This document shows positions 20,709 to 33,187 of a DNA stretch of 64,000 bases, in pieces. Each line of letters opens with the position of its first letter. Positions within the stretch are counted from its first letter, which is position 1. The stretch is from Pratylenchus scribneri (lineage: Eukaryota; Nematoda; Chromadorea; Rhabditida; Pratylenchidae), in assembly GCA_030063045.1 (NCBI GenBank), contig JAQSEB010000072.1, positions 124,001-188,000 of the forward strand. Direction: 5' to 3'. A program made the translations under genes and the position numbers. The notes beneath the pieces are model-generated. The model did no database searches, had not been told where the DNA came from, and was given only the letters and a program-made list of their open reading frames with translations.

Positions 20709-23640
20709 TCACTTCTTCTGAATAAAAGTTCTCCACATTCCTTTCTTCTTTTCCACCGCTTCGCAAACGGGGTTGAGTTTGGGCATATTCTTTTCCAATT
20801 CCAATTGTTTAATCTTTTCTTCACTTATTGCCTTCTCCATTTTCAATTGTTGAATTGTTTCCTCGCTTTTTGCCTTCTCATTTTCGCTTTTTGCCTTCTC
20901 CTTTTTCAGATGATCAATTTCTTCCAGCAAATCTGCTTTTTCCATTTCAACCACATTTTTGTCCACCAATTTGTTATGTCCTAGTCCTTGGTATCGATTG
21001 GCCCGGGGTTGAGCAGTGAATGGCAACGGATCCGCATCGCCACAATAATGCACTAACATGGCTGAAATTTCCTCTACGGTGAGAATGCCGGTTGGAACTA
21101 AGTAAAAAATAATTATTTATATTAATTTAAAAAATAAACATACTAATTTGCTTAATGAAAAAATCGTGTGGAATCAGCGAAAATGGAATAGCATAGATTA
21201 AATGTCCAATTTTGTCGCGTAGCTCCTGTCCATTTGGCTCATCAATCCCAGCATTTTTGCATTGTTTCTTTGCCCATCGATATAACTAAATTAATTTAAT
21301 CATTTGAAAAAAAAATTAGAAAAATGTTTACAAAGTAGAAATGGTCTGATTCCGAATAGACTTGAAGAGTGTCCCGCGTAAGAAGTTCGCCAAATTCTTC
21401 CCGATTCAATGACCACAAAGCAACATTGTCACCTTCAACTTTTTGGATGTTGATGTCGAAAAATTGCAGACAATGACTAATCAAGACCTGAAAAAATTCG
21501 GATTTTTGTTTTGATGAGAAATGCCAATGTTGGCTAAAAAGAAATTGAATATGATGATAATGATAAATATGATGAAGAAGATGATGATGAGGAAGATGAG
21601 GGGGAAGAAGATAATGAAGGAAGAAGATGTTGAGGAGGATGAAGAAGAAGATGATGAGGAGGGAAGAAGATATTGAAGGAAGAAGATGATGAGGAGGATG
21701 AAGAAGACGATGATGAAGAAGATGATGATGAGGAGGGAAGAAGATAATGAAGGAAGAAGATGCTGAGGAGGATGAAGAAGATGATGAGGAGGGAAAGAGA
21801 TGATGATGAAGAAGAAGATGAGGAGGAGGAAGAAGATGATGAGGAGGAGGGAAGGAGATGATGTGGAGGAAGATGATGAGGAAGATGAAGAAGATGTTGA
21901 TGTTGATGAGGAGGAGGAGGACGAGGAGGATGAAGAAGATGATAATGAGAAGGATGATGAGGATGAAGAAGATGATGATGAAGATGAGGAGGGAAGAAGA
22001 TAATGAAGGAAGAAGATGAAGAGGAGGGAAGGAGAGATGAGGAAGATGAGGAGGGAAGAAGATAATGAAGGAAGAAGATGATGAGGAGGGAAGAAGATAA
22101 TGAAGGAAGACGATGATGAGGAGGGAAGAAGATAATGAAATAAGAAGATGATGAGGAGGGAAGAAGATGATGATGAGAAAGATGAGGAGGGAAGAAGATA
22201 AATGAAGGAAGAAGATGAGGAGGAGGATGAAAAAGATGCTGAGTGAGGAGGGAAGAAGATAATGAAGGAAGAAGATGATGAGGAGGGAAGGAGATGATGA
22301 TGAGGAAGATGATGAGGGAAGAAGATAATGAAGGAAGAAGATGATGAGGAGGGAAGAAGATAATGAAATAAGAAGATGATGAGGAGGGAAGAAGATAATG
22401 AAATAAGAAGATGATGAGGAGGGAAGAAGATGATGATGAGGAAGATGAGGAGGGAAGAAGATAAATGAAGGAAGAAGATGAGGAGGAGCATGAAGAAGAT
22501 GCTGAGTGAGGAGGGAAGAAGATAATGAAGGAAGAAGATGAGGAGGAGGATGAAGAAGATGCTGAGTGAGGAGGGAAGAAGATAATGAAGGAAGAAGATG
22601 ATGAGGAGGGAAGGAGATGATGATGAGGAAGATGAGGAGGGAAGAAGATAATGAAGGAAGAAGATGATGAGGAGGGAAGAAGATAATGAAATAAGAAGAT
22701 GATGAGGAGGGAAGAAGACGATGATGATGAGGAAGATGAGGAGGGAAGAATATAATGAAGGAAGAAGATGATGAAGAGGATGAAGAAGACGATGATGAAG
22801 AAGATGATGATGAGGAAGATGAGGAGGGAGAAGATAATGAAGGAAGAAGATGATGAGGAGGGAAGAAGATGATGATGAGGAAGTTGAGGAGGGAAGAAGA
22901 TAAATGAAGGAAGAAGATGAGGAGGAGGATGAAGAAGGAGAGATGAAGATGATGAGGAAGAGACATCGACTAATTTTCATCGTTATCTCATCCTTATCAT
23001 CTTCTTCTCGTCCTCTCTCCTCCCCCAATAGGAAAGTACCCTTTTTTCTTACCTTGTCATCATGCAATTTTGCAGTTTTCCAAACTTCGACTGAATTTTT
23101 CCAATTCAACATTGTTGGTGCCAATCCATGACATTGTTGGACAAGTGTTTGAATCCAATATTTCCTCGCTTAATTACAAAAATCAGTAAAATTGCAAAGT
23201 ATTAAAAAAAACCTGCAGAATAAACTTCAAGAAAATTGTCGCTATCGATCAATGAAGTATCATTCGTGTAAAGAAATTTGAGCATCGCCCCGAAAGCTGA
23301 AGCGGTAACATCGATGATCTTTATCGGTTCATTGTCCTGAATAGAGTTGTTGAAGCCAAATTGGGTGGCAAAGACGGATGATCGAATTGTAAGGAGCAAT
23401 TTGTGAGCTTTGAACAGCTAAAATAACTTCATTTTATTAATATCTAATAATTTTAATATATACCTTCGGTTCCTCCGTTGAAATCCATTTCTGCAATTTC
23501 TCATCCCATAATTGTTTCCCAACCAAGAATTCCACATCCGAGTGTTCGCCAGTCTCCCATAAATGGCCGATTCCTTCCTGCATTGTGCCAATCCCGCTTT
23601 GCCAGTCCATTACTGATCCATTATTCGAAGAAGAATTCAT
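20709..23640 (-). CDS. BTB-BACK protein with C-terminal coiled coil, copy 1
   Basis: Six minus-strand exons (23640-23464, 23417-23213, 23168-23053, 21487-21332, 21285-21144, 21097-20709) encode 394 residues. The BTB domain spans about 30-140 (HSDVEFLVG, FKAHKLLLTIRSSVFATQF, AFGAMLKFLYTND). A BACK-like helical region follows (KYWIQTLVQQCH to DKIGHLIYAIPFSLI), with LNREEFGELL and LYRWAKKQC. The last about 80 residues are Lys/Glu heptad-rich (EEIDHLKKEKAKSENEKAKS), a predicted coiled coil in place of Kelch repeats. BTB-BACK proteins usually serve as substrate adaptors of CUL3 ubiquitin ligases; target unknown. Exon structure and phases are identical to the neighbour at 24181-25810, so they are tandem duplicates. 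Intron 3 is expanded by a GAT/GAA-rich repeat. Confidence 0.88.
21540..22975. repeat. GAT/GAA-rich intronic repeat array, 1.4 kb
   Basis: Purine-rich plus-strand repeats of the kind GATGATGAGGAGGGAAGAAG and ATAATGAAGGAAGA, in a higher-order arrangement of roughly 35-150 bp, fill intron 3 of BTB copy 1. They create very long artefactual open frames (Ser/Leu/Ile/Phe-rich on the minus strand, Asp/Glu-rich on the plus strand). Confidence 0.85.
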
Positions 23641-24180
23641 TTCCGATTAAAATCAAACTCAATTTTATTTTAATGTTTATACCTAAAGAATTAGGAAGTT
23701 TAAAACTAGAACGAACAAGTAAAAGAATTTTTAATAATTTCATTTATCGCAAAACTTAATTGATTTGATTATTATTTAGTCATTAAAAATGCTAAATAAT
23801 CTAGAGCGCCTAAAGCTCATGCAAATATGTTCTATAATCTATACGTTGTTTGAAAAAAACCATTCATCATAATGACTTAAGACTAAACCATAAATCTCTT
23901 CAAAAATCAATTTTGCTCAATATGTCTTAATCCATATCCTTTAAAATGCGAATAAAATATTAGGTTTCATTTTAGCCGTTTTTGTTTCATATATTGTGTA
24001 AAATATTTATCCAAGATTTAATTATGAAGGATGTATCCAATAAATGTGATTCAAGGCAATCCGAAAATCCTGAGTTCATTCAAATAAAATAAGATCAAAT
24101 AAATAAGAATATTGTCATTTAATAATATAACAATGTGCTTTTGCCGTTTTTATTTTCTTTCTTCTCATTAGAGTTTACAT

Positions 24181-25810
24181 TCATTTCTTCCTTGGCACAT
24201 ACTTTTCCATTTGTTTAATCTTGTCTTCACTTTCTTTTGCCTTCTTCTCCAATTGTTTGACCTTTTCTTCACTTTTTGCATTCTTCTTTTTCAGACGTTC
24301 AATTTCCGCCAGCAAAATTGCTTTTTCCTTTTCAACCACATTTTTGTCCACCAATTTGTTATGTCCTTGGGTTCGATTGGCCTGGAGTTGAGCAGTGAAT
24401 GGCAACGGATCGTCACCGCCACAATAATGGGTTAAAATGGCTGAGATTTCCTCTACAGTGAGAATTCCGGTTGGAACTAAATAAAGAATAAATTATATTT
24501 TTGATATTTAATATTAGTAAATAAAAAACTTAAATGTAATCATTAATTTGTTTTTTTTTGCCTACCTTATTAATTATTATTTATATTAATTTTACCAATA
24601 TGCTTTATGAAATACGCAGGTGGGATAAGTGGAAAGCAGATCTCATAGATTAAATGTCCAATTTTGTCGCGTAACTCCTGTCCACTTGGTTCATCAATCC
24701 CTCCATTTTTGCATTGTTTCTTTGCCCATTGATACAACTAAATTAATTTAATCATTTGAATTTGAAAATAAATTTGATAAAAGCTTACAAAAGAGAAAAA
24801 GCTTGATTCCCAATAGACTTGAAGAGTGTTTCGCGTAAGAAGCTCACCAAATTCCTCCCGATTCAATGCCCAAAAAGCAACAGCATTATCTTGGACATTT
24901 ATGATGTTGATGTCGAAAAATAGCAGACAATGACCAATCAAGACCTGAAAAATGCGTGGCTGATAATTAGGGAGCGGATTTTTAAGCTTTGATGAGCAAA
25001 CAAAATAATGTTGGCTAAAAGAAGTAAAATATGATGATGATGAGGAAGATGAGGAGGAGGGAAGGAGATGATGATAAGGATGAGGAGGGAAAAAATAAAG
25101 GAAGAAGATGATGAGCAGGAAGAGACGTCGACTAATTTTCATCATTATCTCATCCTTATCATCTTCTTCCTCGTCATCTCCCCTCCTCCAATAGGAAAGT
25201 ACCCATTTTTCTTACCTTGTCATCATGCAATTTTGCCGTTTTCCAAACTTCGACTGAATTTTTCCAATTCAACATTGTTGGTGCCAATCCATGACATTGT
25301 TGGACAAGTGTTTGAATCCAATATTTCTTTGCTAATAAATAATAATAAATTGCAAAGAATTAAAAAAAAACCTGCTGAATAAACTTCAAGAAAATTGTCA
25401 CTATCGATCAATGAAGTATCATTCGTGTAAAGAAATTTGAGCATCGCCCCAAAAGCCGAAACGGTGACATCGTTGACCTTGATTGGCATTTCATTGTTCT
25501 GCTGACCATTGTTGAAGTTGAATTGTGTGTCAAAGACGGATGATCGAATTGAAAGGAGCAATTTGTGAGCTTTGAATAACTAAAAGTATAGATCAATTTT
25601 ATGTAATTTATTTAAATATTAAATTCATACCTTCGGTTCTTCCATCGGAATAAATTTCTGCGATTTCTCATCCCACAATTCTTTTCCAACCATGAATTCA
25701 ACATCCGATTTATCGCCGGTCTCCCATAAATGGCCGATTCCATCCTGCATTGTGCCAATCCCGCTTTGCCAATCCATTATTAATCCATTATTTGAAGAAG
25801 AAGAAGTCAT
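24181..25810 (-). CDS. BTB-BACK protein with C-terminal coiled coil, copy 2
   Basis: Six minus-strand exons (25810-25631, 25579-25372, 25331-25216, 24944-24789, 24737-24596, 24476-24181) encode 365 residues. It has the same BTB (SDVEFMVG, FKAHKLLLSIRSSVF, AFGAMLKFLYTND), BACK and coiled-coil layout as copy 1. The third exon (KYWIQTLVQQCHG to KLHDDK) is identical at the protein level apart from one residue. The coiled-coil tail is shorter. The homologous intron 3 is only about 270 bp with a short GAT-rich tract, showing that the array in copy 1 expanded after, or contracted here since, duplication. Role as a CUL3 adaptor is inferred from the family. Confidence 0.88.
25020..25190. repeat. Short GAT-rich tract in BTB copy 2 intron
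   Basis: Counterpart of the 1.4 kb array in copy 1: GATGATGATGAGGAAGATGA then ACTAATTTTCATCATTATCT, the latter also present in copy 1 at 22971-22990. Confidence 0.75.
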
Positions 25811-25924
25811 TTCGGATTAAATTCAACTCAATTTATGTTCAGTTTTTATTCTTTATTGTTTTATCTAAAAGAAGTTTAAAAGAATTTTTGGTACTAATGG
25901 ATTTTGTCCCATACAAACAAGGGA

Positions 25925-25925
25925 A

Positions 25926-25978
<53 letters not shown>

Positions 25979-25985
25979 TGATGAT
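25925..25985. repeat. (GAT)n microsatellite
   Basis: About 18 tandem GAT units upstream of BTB copy 2, followed by GAAGAAGATGAAGCTGAGG and a complementary TCATCATCTTC stretch. Confidence 0.85.
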
Positions 25986-26980
25986 GTAGAAGAAGATGAA
26001 GCTGAGGGATTTTCTTCATCATCTTCTTTATCATTCACTTCATCATCCTCATTCTCTTGTAGGGGACAAACTCCATATCTTCTTTTATCACTAAACTTAT
26101 TGATTTGATTTGGGTAGTATCAAGCCTAATAAGCCTAGAATGCTAAAATTAAATCCAAACCAGAGATATCAAATAAATAAATCCAGATTTTTCCCATCCT
26201 AATAAGTCCTCTAATTTCATTTATCAAATTCCGATGTTTTTAATTTTAATACCCAAATTCCTAAAAAACAATTAACCATAGCCATATCCTATATCCATAT
26301 CCATAAATGATTCGTTTATTATACTAGTAGTCATTTTTTCATTGTTATTAGATGTTTTGGTTAGGTATTTATTTTGTTTTCCAATTGGGGAAGCAGCCGT
26401 TGCCCCCGTTGGTGAAATGAAAGGTCAAACAACAAAGGACAAAGAAATAAATCAATAGTGCAGCTATCTTCCATTTTTTGCTCCATTTCCATTCACATAA
26501 ACATTCGCATCATTCAACATTTATTTATTTCTTTTCTACACATTCCACCTTGCGAAATTTCCATTTATAAGTCAACCAAATTTTCCATATCAAAACAAAT
26601 TTTCTGACGAATTAGGATTTAAGTTTTAATAATTAATATGTCATTTAATTGCCCTGACTGTGATTGGGGAATAAGTTGATTTTTAAAAAAATTAGTAATA
26701 GGCAAAAATCGGGTAGTTTTCGCATCATAATTTCTGGCCAGTTCTGTTTTTTGATCAATCATTTTGGTATCAAAAATGGTCTCTCTATATGAAAGAGATT
26801 AGCTCAACAATATTTTAAATCTTTAAACATTTCTAAATAAGATTTGGCCGGCACGCGCACGCAAACAAATTCGGGTTTAATTTTTCTCATCAATTTTTCT
26901 TGAATTTATTCTAAATTAATCTATTCATTTTTCATTTTAGTTATTTAGTCAAATTGCTTTTAAACAACAACAAAATAAAA
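25986..26980. other. Intergenic region, nothing recognised
   Basis: AT-rich divergent region between BTB copy 2 and the SKP1-like gene; no exon or repeat identified beyond the microsatellite edge. Confidence 0.4.
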
Positions 26981-28771
26981 ATGTCTGCATCACCAAAACA
27001 AAACAACACTGGCAACGAAATGGCAACGTCGAATACTGGAACAACAAATGCCAATGTGGATGCAGCAAACGAAAATGTTCATGGTATTCCGGAGGAAATG
27101 TTCGACCGCATGGTTAGTTGCACATTGGAGGACGGTGACGCCGAAGCAAGAGTTGCATTACTGACATTGTCGAAATATTTCCTGGGCTTATGGCAGGTTA
27201 ATCATTTGATAATTTTTTGCCAAATTAATTTATAAAGTTTACGTCTAGAAAATTGAAATATTTTAGGATAATTTATGTTTGGTAATAATAAATGCTAAAC
27301 ATGAATTTTTGGTCTCCATTTTATCCAATATTGGAAACAAATGTCAAAATTTACATAGTAGTCACAGTCACAGGGGTACGCCCCAGTTTGTCGCCGATCG
27401 GTTTGTCAACCGTTTATTAACTCATCAATTTGTGAACAAATTTGAATGTTTTTGATATCAAATTAAAGAGCAGACTTTTGGCTATAAAATAAAATGATAA
27501 AAATTTTATTTAAAATGGTTCAAATATGATGGAGTTATGGCCAAAAACCCATTAAAAATGACCTTTACTATGGATTTGCAAAATTTTCAGTGGTTTTTGG
27601 GCAAAATTTCATCATTTTTGAACCATTCTAAATAAAATTTAATATCACTGAATTGAATTGTCAAGAGTCTTTTCTTTAATTTGATGCCAAAATCATCCAA
27701 ATTGGTTCACATCTTGATGAGTTATTTAACGGCAACAAACTGTGGCCGGCGACAAATATTCCTGTTCCCGTAGTCACAGTTTGGAAAATGTTGACATATA
27801 CTGAAATAAATACATAATCATGTTTAACATCCAAACACTAGAAAATAATTTTAGTTGATTCCGTGGACTTATTTTTAATCTTTAAAATTTTAATATAATT
27901 TTATTTAATTTTAGAATTCCACAATGAGCACACAAAAGGATTTGGTCTTCCCTATGGAAAGAGTCGGCAAGAAAACGTTCAAGTTGGTTGTCGATTGGTT
28001 GGCCGCGCAAATTCGTGAGTTCAAAAAATAATATTTTTTATTAAATGCAACAAAAAAATTATTTTTTTAAATATAAAATAGTGGCTTTTTTTATTTTTAA
28101 CAGTTGAACAAAAGCAAATCGATCGATCCAGCATTGAGATGGACGATAATGGCGACCGAAAGCAGCTCACATTGAATGACTTCCAGCGGAAATTTTTCGA
28201 CGTAAGAAAATTCAAAAATTTTTTTAACATTTTTATAATAAATTTAAAGGATTTGGACTTCACTTCTCATGCTGAATTGATCAATGCCGCCGACTATTTG
28301 GACATCCCTTCATTGGTAAGATTTATTATTTGATTAAAAAATTATTCTTCTAACAATTATTAATTGGCAAGAGAGTAGCCAGAAAAAATTTTAAGGGGCG
28401 GGGGAAATCATCAAAAATTGAAAAACTTCAAAAAAATTTTTGTAGAAATTTTTAAAAAATGAGCACGAAATTTTTGGGTTTTTGTTTATTTTGATAGGAA
28501 AAAATGCTATTTTTTCTTCTTCATTCCCCATACGCCCTTGTTAATTGGCAAAAATGAACCAAATTAATGTGAATTGAAAAACCTTTTTCCCATAAAAATA
28601 TATTCAATTCCCAATTAATTCACACAGTACGTTCTTGGCACAATGACAATGGCCGATCGCCTAAAAACAATGACAGAGGAAGAAATTCGCCGCAATTTTG
28701 ACCTTGAGGATGATCTCAGCGAAGAACAAAAGGATGAAACTCGCCGCCTCAATGTCTGGTGCCATTATTGA
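26981..28771 (+). CDS. SKP1-like protein
   Basis: Five exons (26981-27196, 27915-28014, 28104-28201, 28250-28315, 28628-28771) encode 207 residues. The C-terminal half is SKP1: HAELINAADYLDIPSL followed by MADRLKTMTEEEIRRNFDLEDDLSEEQKDETRRLNVWC matches the F-box-binding helices (family: AANYLDI, GKTPEEIRKTFNI, ENQWC). The N-terminal about 100 residues keep only a loose BTB-like fold and start with an Asn/Thr-rich tail not found in canonical SKP1. SKP1 links F-box proteins to CUL1 in SCF ubiquitin ligases. No signal peptide is seen. SKP1-like proteins are reported among cyst nematode gland-cell products, but nothing here shows secretion. Intron 1 carries an inverted-repeat element. Confidence 0.87.
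27359..27779. mobile_element. Inverted-repeat transposable element R4 with 9-bp target duplication
   Basis: The sequence TAGTCACAG occurs at 27359-27367 and 27771-27779. Between them, the left half (GTTTGTCGCCG, TTAACTCATCAA, CAAATTAAAGA, AAATGGTTCAAA) is the reverse complement of the right half over nearly the whole length, giving arms of roughly 180 bp. No coding frame is present, so this is a non-autonomous fold-back or MITE. It lies in intron 1 of the SKP1-like gene. Confidence 0.75.
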
Positions 28772-29836
28772 ATGAATGAATGAGCAGAAATATGCAATAT
28801 AAAATTGATGAGAGGGAAATGGAAGGAATCACAAATTGTTATTACTATATGCTTAAAAATCATTTTTTGTTTTTGTTTTGTTGTAAAAAATCTCTTGATT
28901 TTGTTCCTTTTTTACGGATATAAATAAATGATAAACAGTGAATAAATCGACAACTTTTAATTTTGTCGAATTGACCAAATTTTTATGGCCTAAAATTAGT
29001 TAATTAACAATTTTAACAGAAAAATAATATTAAAATTTACAAATGGATTGGAAATTTAATTCATTATTAGCTCTCCAATGGCAAATAATTCCAAAAATAG
29101 AAGAACAAATAACTGCCCATAATATTTGCAGATTTATTGCCATACCATAATTTTAAAATATTAACTAATAAGTTGACATTTCTGAATTAACAATTACCAA
29201 TTAGAGAGGCAAAATAAATGATGGATTATTAAATGTGCACATCTTCCATACTAGATCAATTAGTTTTTCGAGCTCAATCGAACGAATTAGCTTATCGATT
29301 CACCTAAATTGGTTTAATAGGAAAAAAATGTCCAAAAATTGTTGAAATTTTTTTCAAAAATCAAAAGTAACAACAAATTAATGATGTTTGATAGTCACCC
29401 CGTTGTGCGCGGCCCTCGTTAAGCGACCAATTCATAAAACTTAAAATAGCCATTAAACCATATTAAAAAAATTGAAAAAATTTTGATTTAAATTTAAGAT
29501 AATTTTGAAATAATTTAAAATAAAAAAAATCGATCATCAAAATTCTTCAAATTTTATCAAAATTCAAAATAAAACAACAAATAAAGAATGTTTTTGTTAA
29601 ATCTCAATCATTTGTTGATGAAAGGAAGAAGAGAGGATTTGATTTTGATTAAAATAAATAAATTGCCAATAATTAGAGGGGGAGGAGGAATATTTTTGTG
29701 TTTTCCTTAAATAAATAAAATACTAGTGTAAAATTTTCAATTTAAATTTGGGACTGATGGAATATTTAAAATAGATTGTTAGATCATCATTGATTGGATT
29801 GGCATCATTCATTCATCAATTATTTCTCCATTTTGT
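28772..29836. other. Intergenic region, nothing recognised
   Basis: Convergent 3' ends of the SKP1-like gene and the RGG-box gene. AT-rich; an AATAAA-like signal follows the SKP1-like stop near 28920. Confidence 0.4.
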
Positions 29837-32800
29837 TTATTTCGCCGGCACCACTTTCTCCTTTGGCACATTTGGAATGCAAATCTTTGGCAATTTCTCC
29901 GGATATTCTTCCAATTTGCGCATTTCCGGTTGCTTTTGATCGGCGGAAGTAGGCTCAATCAGTGACTTTCGAAGAATATAGGCGTTTCCTTCCTTTGTCA
30001 TTTTCATTTGAATGTTTTGTTCCGGTTGGATTGTTTCAAATTCAGACAATTGGCCAGAAGGGCAGGCGATACGGACAATAAATTGAGCCACCGTTGGATC
30101 CTGAAAATTGAGGAAGAAAATTAATTAGAATAATGTTAATCAATTAGAATTGCTTGAATTTTAATATTTTCCTAATTTATATTATAATTATAAGCTAAAA
30201 AATTTATCGATACACAAATTTTTCGCATTGGCCAATATTTTAGTAATTGCTAATAATAAAATTTTTACCATTTGATTAAATTGATGATGGATCAAAAGTA
30301 AAATTTATTTGGCAGTAAGTTTTGGCCAAAAACGAATATTGCCATAATTTTGTTCATTTTGTTGCTTTTTGGACATAAATTTTTGCAATTTCCAATAAAA
30401 TCCATTAATAATTAATTAAAGCTGTAATCAGCAGCTATTCCTAATACTAATTAGTATGTATTTAGTAGAGCTATAAAATGGTAATAAATTTCTACATTTT
30501 AAAGCTAAAATTCACTTAAAAATTGATGTGGCAAATTTTTAGAACAAAATTTAGAAGTAACCAGAATTTCTGTTTCCCTTATAATAATAATAATAATAAT
30601 TTAAATTAAAGATTTTTAATCATAAAATGCATTAAAAAAATTACAAATTTGATTCGTTGAAGGAATTGACGCAAAACCGCAAGACCCTTTGCTTCGAAGT
30701 CAAGCATTTTCGGGTTGGTTTCCTTCTTTTTGCTGCTGCAATTTCGACCATGAAGCCAATCCAATAATGCCTAAAATAAAAATAAAATTATTATTCAAAT
30801 TTATTTTAATTTTCGTACATCCATTCCCTCGGTGTTTGCCTCCAAAACGGATTGTCCTTCGATTTTCACTTTCAATTGGTGGATTTGATCGGTGAAAAAT
30901 GGCAATTTGAGCAAATTGAGGCGATGTTCATCGAATTCGAGGAATTCGCAATTTCCAAACAATGAACGGCAAATTGTGGCCAATTTGTCGACCACTGAAA
31001 AATAGTCGAAAATTTGTGAATTTTTGTAAATTAATTTTTATTTCAGCCATCAAAATTATTCATAATTATTCAAATTCACCCAATAAATATGGGCCGTGCG
31101 AAAAATAAAAAAAATAGCCAATCCCGTTGGAATGGGCACCCAAATTTTTAGTAGCCGATCAATTTTGCCAGTGATAATTTTACAAATTTTAGTACTTTTA
31201 ATTTTTTTCGGGAAGAATTAATTGAAGTAAGAATTAGTGGATTTGACAGGAAATGCAAAAAATATGGCAAAAAAATGGCAAAAAAATAGGCCAAAATCGC
31301 TTTTTTTGGCCATAATTTTCTCACCAATTATTATTTTGATATCAAAAATATTCTACCGTATGAGTTTAACTCGAAAACCAAAAAAAAGTTTTATAATAGC
31401 TTGACAATAAATAAAATTTTAGTGTGAAAAAATCCTAAAATGCCCATTCAAAAAACTGACCATCTTCTTTGAACATGACCAATCCATTCAGTTTGTGTTC
31501 ATCCATGATCAAAGAGGCTCCAGTGCCCAATAATGGCCCACATTGTCCCAAAAACATGCTCACATCTTTCTTATTCAGTGGCAGGGAATTCTCAATTCGA
31601 CCATGAATGCGCAAACAATGAATGGCTGAGACTTTGTCCGGAAATTTCTTAAAAATAATTTTTTATTATATTTAAGTTTACACTCTATTTGTAAAAATTT
31701 TGTTAAACTATTAATTAAATTGAACCAAAAGTTGGTGGGAAATTTTTGCTAAAAGCTAAAAAAAATTTGAAAAACCGAATACCGAAATTTTTTACATTAC
31801 AGTTTCAGTTGAGAGGAAATTCCGGTTTAAAACTGATTTGGACAGCTAAATTATTATGGGTTTTTATTTTGGCCTACAATACCAAATTTTGGATATTTGT
31901 TATTTTAAATGGAATTTGAATGTTAGCTAATAAGAATTAAATATTTATTACCCACCGAAATCTAATAATCAATTGGATTAATCCCCAAAAATTTTATTTA
32001 ATATTTAATAGCAAACCGCATTTTCTTTGAAATGGAAGCGTCGCTTTTCCCCATCAATTATTCCTTGTACCTCAATTTCGATAGGCCTTAAATAAATTAC
32101 ATGTAAATTGTAAAGCAAAATGTTATTTTTTACATTGGTTCTTCCGACTTCTCCTCAATTGGTGCCCGTTTTGCTGGTGGCCCATCATTATAATCGTTTT
32201 GTTGACGCTTCCGATATTGATCTCCTCCTTTAAAAAAATTATTTGAAAAATTGAATAATTTTTAAATTGTTTTATTCTTTTTAACGGTTTCTATTAGAAT
32301 AGAAAAGTATAGGTAGTTTAATTGCAACCAACTTTCATATTATAACTTTCGCTAATGAACCTATTTTTGGTTAAAATTTTATTTATTGTGGGTAACCTGT
32401 CTGCAATATTCTTACCAGAACAGTCACAAAAAACACCACATAATTTCCACCAAAAGTCAGTGTAATTGGCTTAAGAATTAATCCAGAATTTATGTCGGAT
32501 TATCTTAAGGTCTTAGAATAGGATAGAGCCATCCCCACTCTCCTATAATTTAGATCTATTTTATAATGGCACCTCTTGACCTGAAGGTGTTCGTAATTTT
32601 AATATAAGACAGAAGATAACCTACAAGTACATTTAGTACATTTCCGCATTTTTTGACTATTTAATTTTAAATTCAATTTAACAAAAAGCAAACCGTATCC
32701 CCCGCCACCTCCACGGTGTTGTCCATTCTGTCGATTGTCATAATTCTGTCGTTGCTGCTGATTGTTGTAATTATTTTGCCTTGAATATCCACCATCATGA

Positions 32801-32979
32801 CGATCATTTTGCGGTCGATATCCTCCGCCTCGATCCCCACCGCGATCACGTTGTTGATAGTCCCCTCCTCCACCATTGCGACGATTTTGATAATGCCCTC
32901 CACCGCCGCCAGTGCCATTTCGATCCCCACCTCGATGGTCTCGGTGATGATGATGTCGATCTCGATCGCGGTCGCTCAT
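29837..32979 (-). CDS. RGG-box N-terminus joined to a long uncharacterised region
   Basis: Seven minus-strand exons (32979-32694, 32227-32134, 32086-32017, 31647-31461, 30994-30819, 30770-30645, 30100-29837) encode 400 residues. Residues 1-95 are Arg/Gly/Asp/Asn-rich with RGGD, RGGGY and RGGGGGYG repeats after MSDRDRDRHHHH, an RNA-binding low-complexity tail. A possible nuclear signal (GPPAKRAP) follows. The rest is globular: ICRSLFGNCEFLEFDEHRLN, then ALLDWLHGRN..NPKMLDFE and DPTVAQFIVRI. The last part resembles an expanded tylenchid family with a LLxWLxxP..dGxPKML core related to F-box/FTH-like proteins, but this rests on memory of the pattern. The same frame extends upstream to an ATG at 33120; I chose 32979 because the run to RGG is typical and the upstream part looks like leader sequence. 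Confidence 0.72.
31205..31410. repeat. Dispersed repeat R6, copy 2
   Basis: Shares TTTTTTTGGCCATAA, ATTTTGATATCAAAA and TTTTATAATAGCTTG with the copy at 2500-2795. Located in intron 4 of the RGG-box gene. Confidence 0.45.
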
Positions 32980-33187
32980 TGAAATTAAGGGAGTTGTTGG
33001 AATTCTTCTATAATTAAAATTATTATTTGATGAATAAATTAGGTTGGATAAATAATAATTAAATAAATAAAGCTTTGCATTCGCGATAGGAAAGTGGCAG
33101 CGTCCTATCCTAACTAGCATTAATTTATTTAGGGGAATGAGAAAGTAAAAAAAATGGAACTGGAACGGGTTTTTATTGTTGGGAACA

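Noticed and set aside
21296..23124. Open frames of about 550 residues rich in Ser/Leu/Ile/Phe on the minus strand
   Set aside because: They are produced by the GAT/GAA-rich repeat in BTB intron 3. Splicing 23053 to 21487 gives a continuous BTB-BACK protein without them.
32797..33017. Plus-strand frames opposite the RGG-box exon
   Set aside because: Shadow of Arg/Gly codons; the minus-strand frame has the RGG pattern and in-phase splicing.
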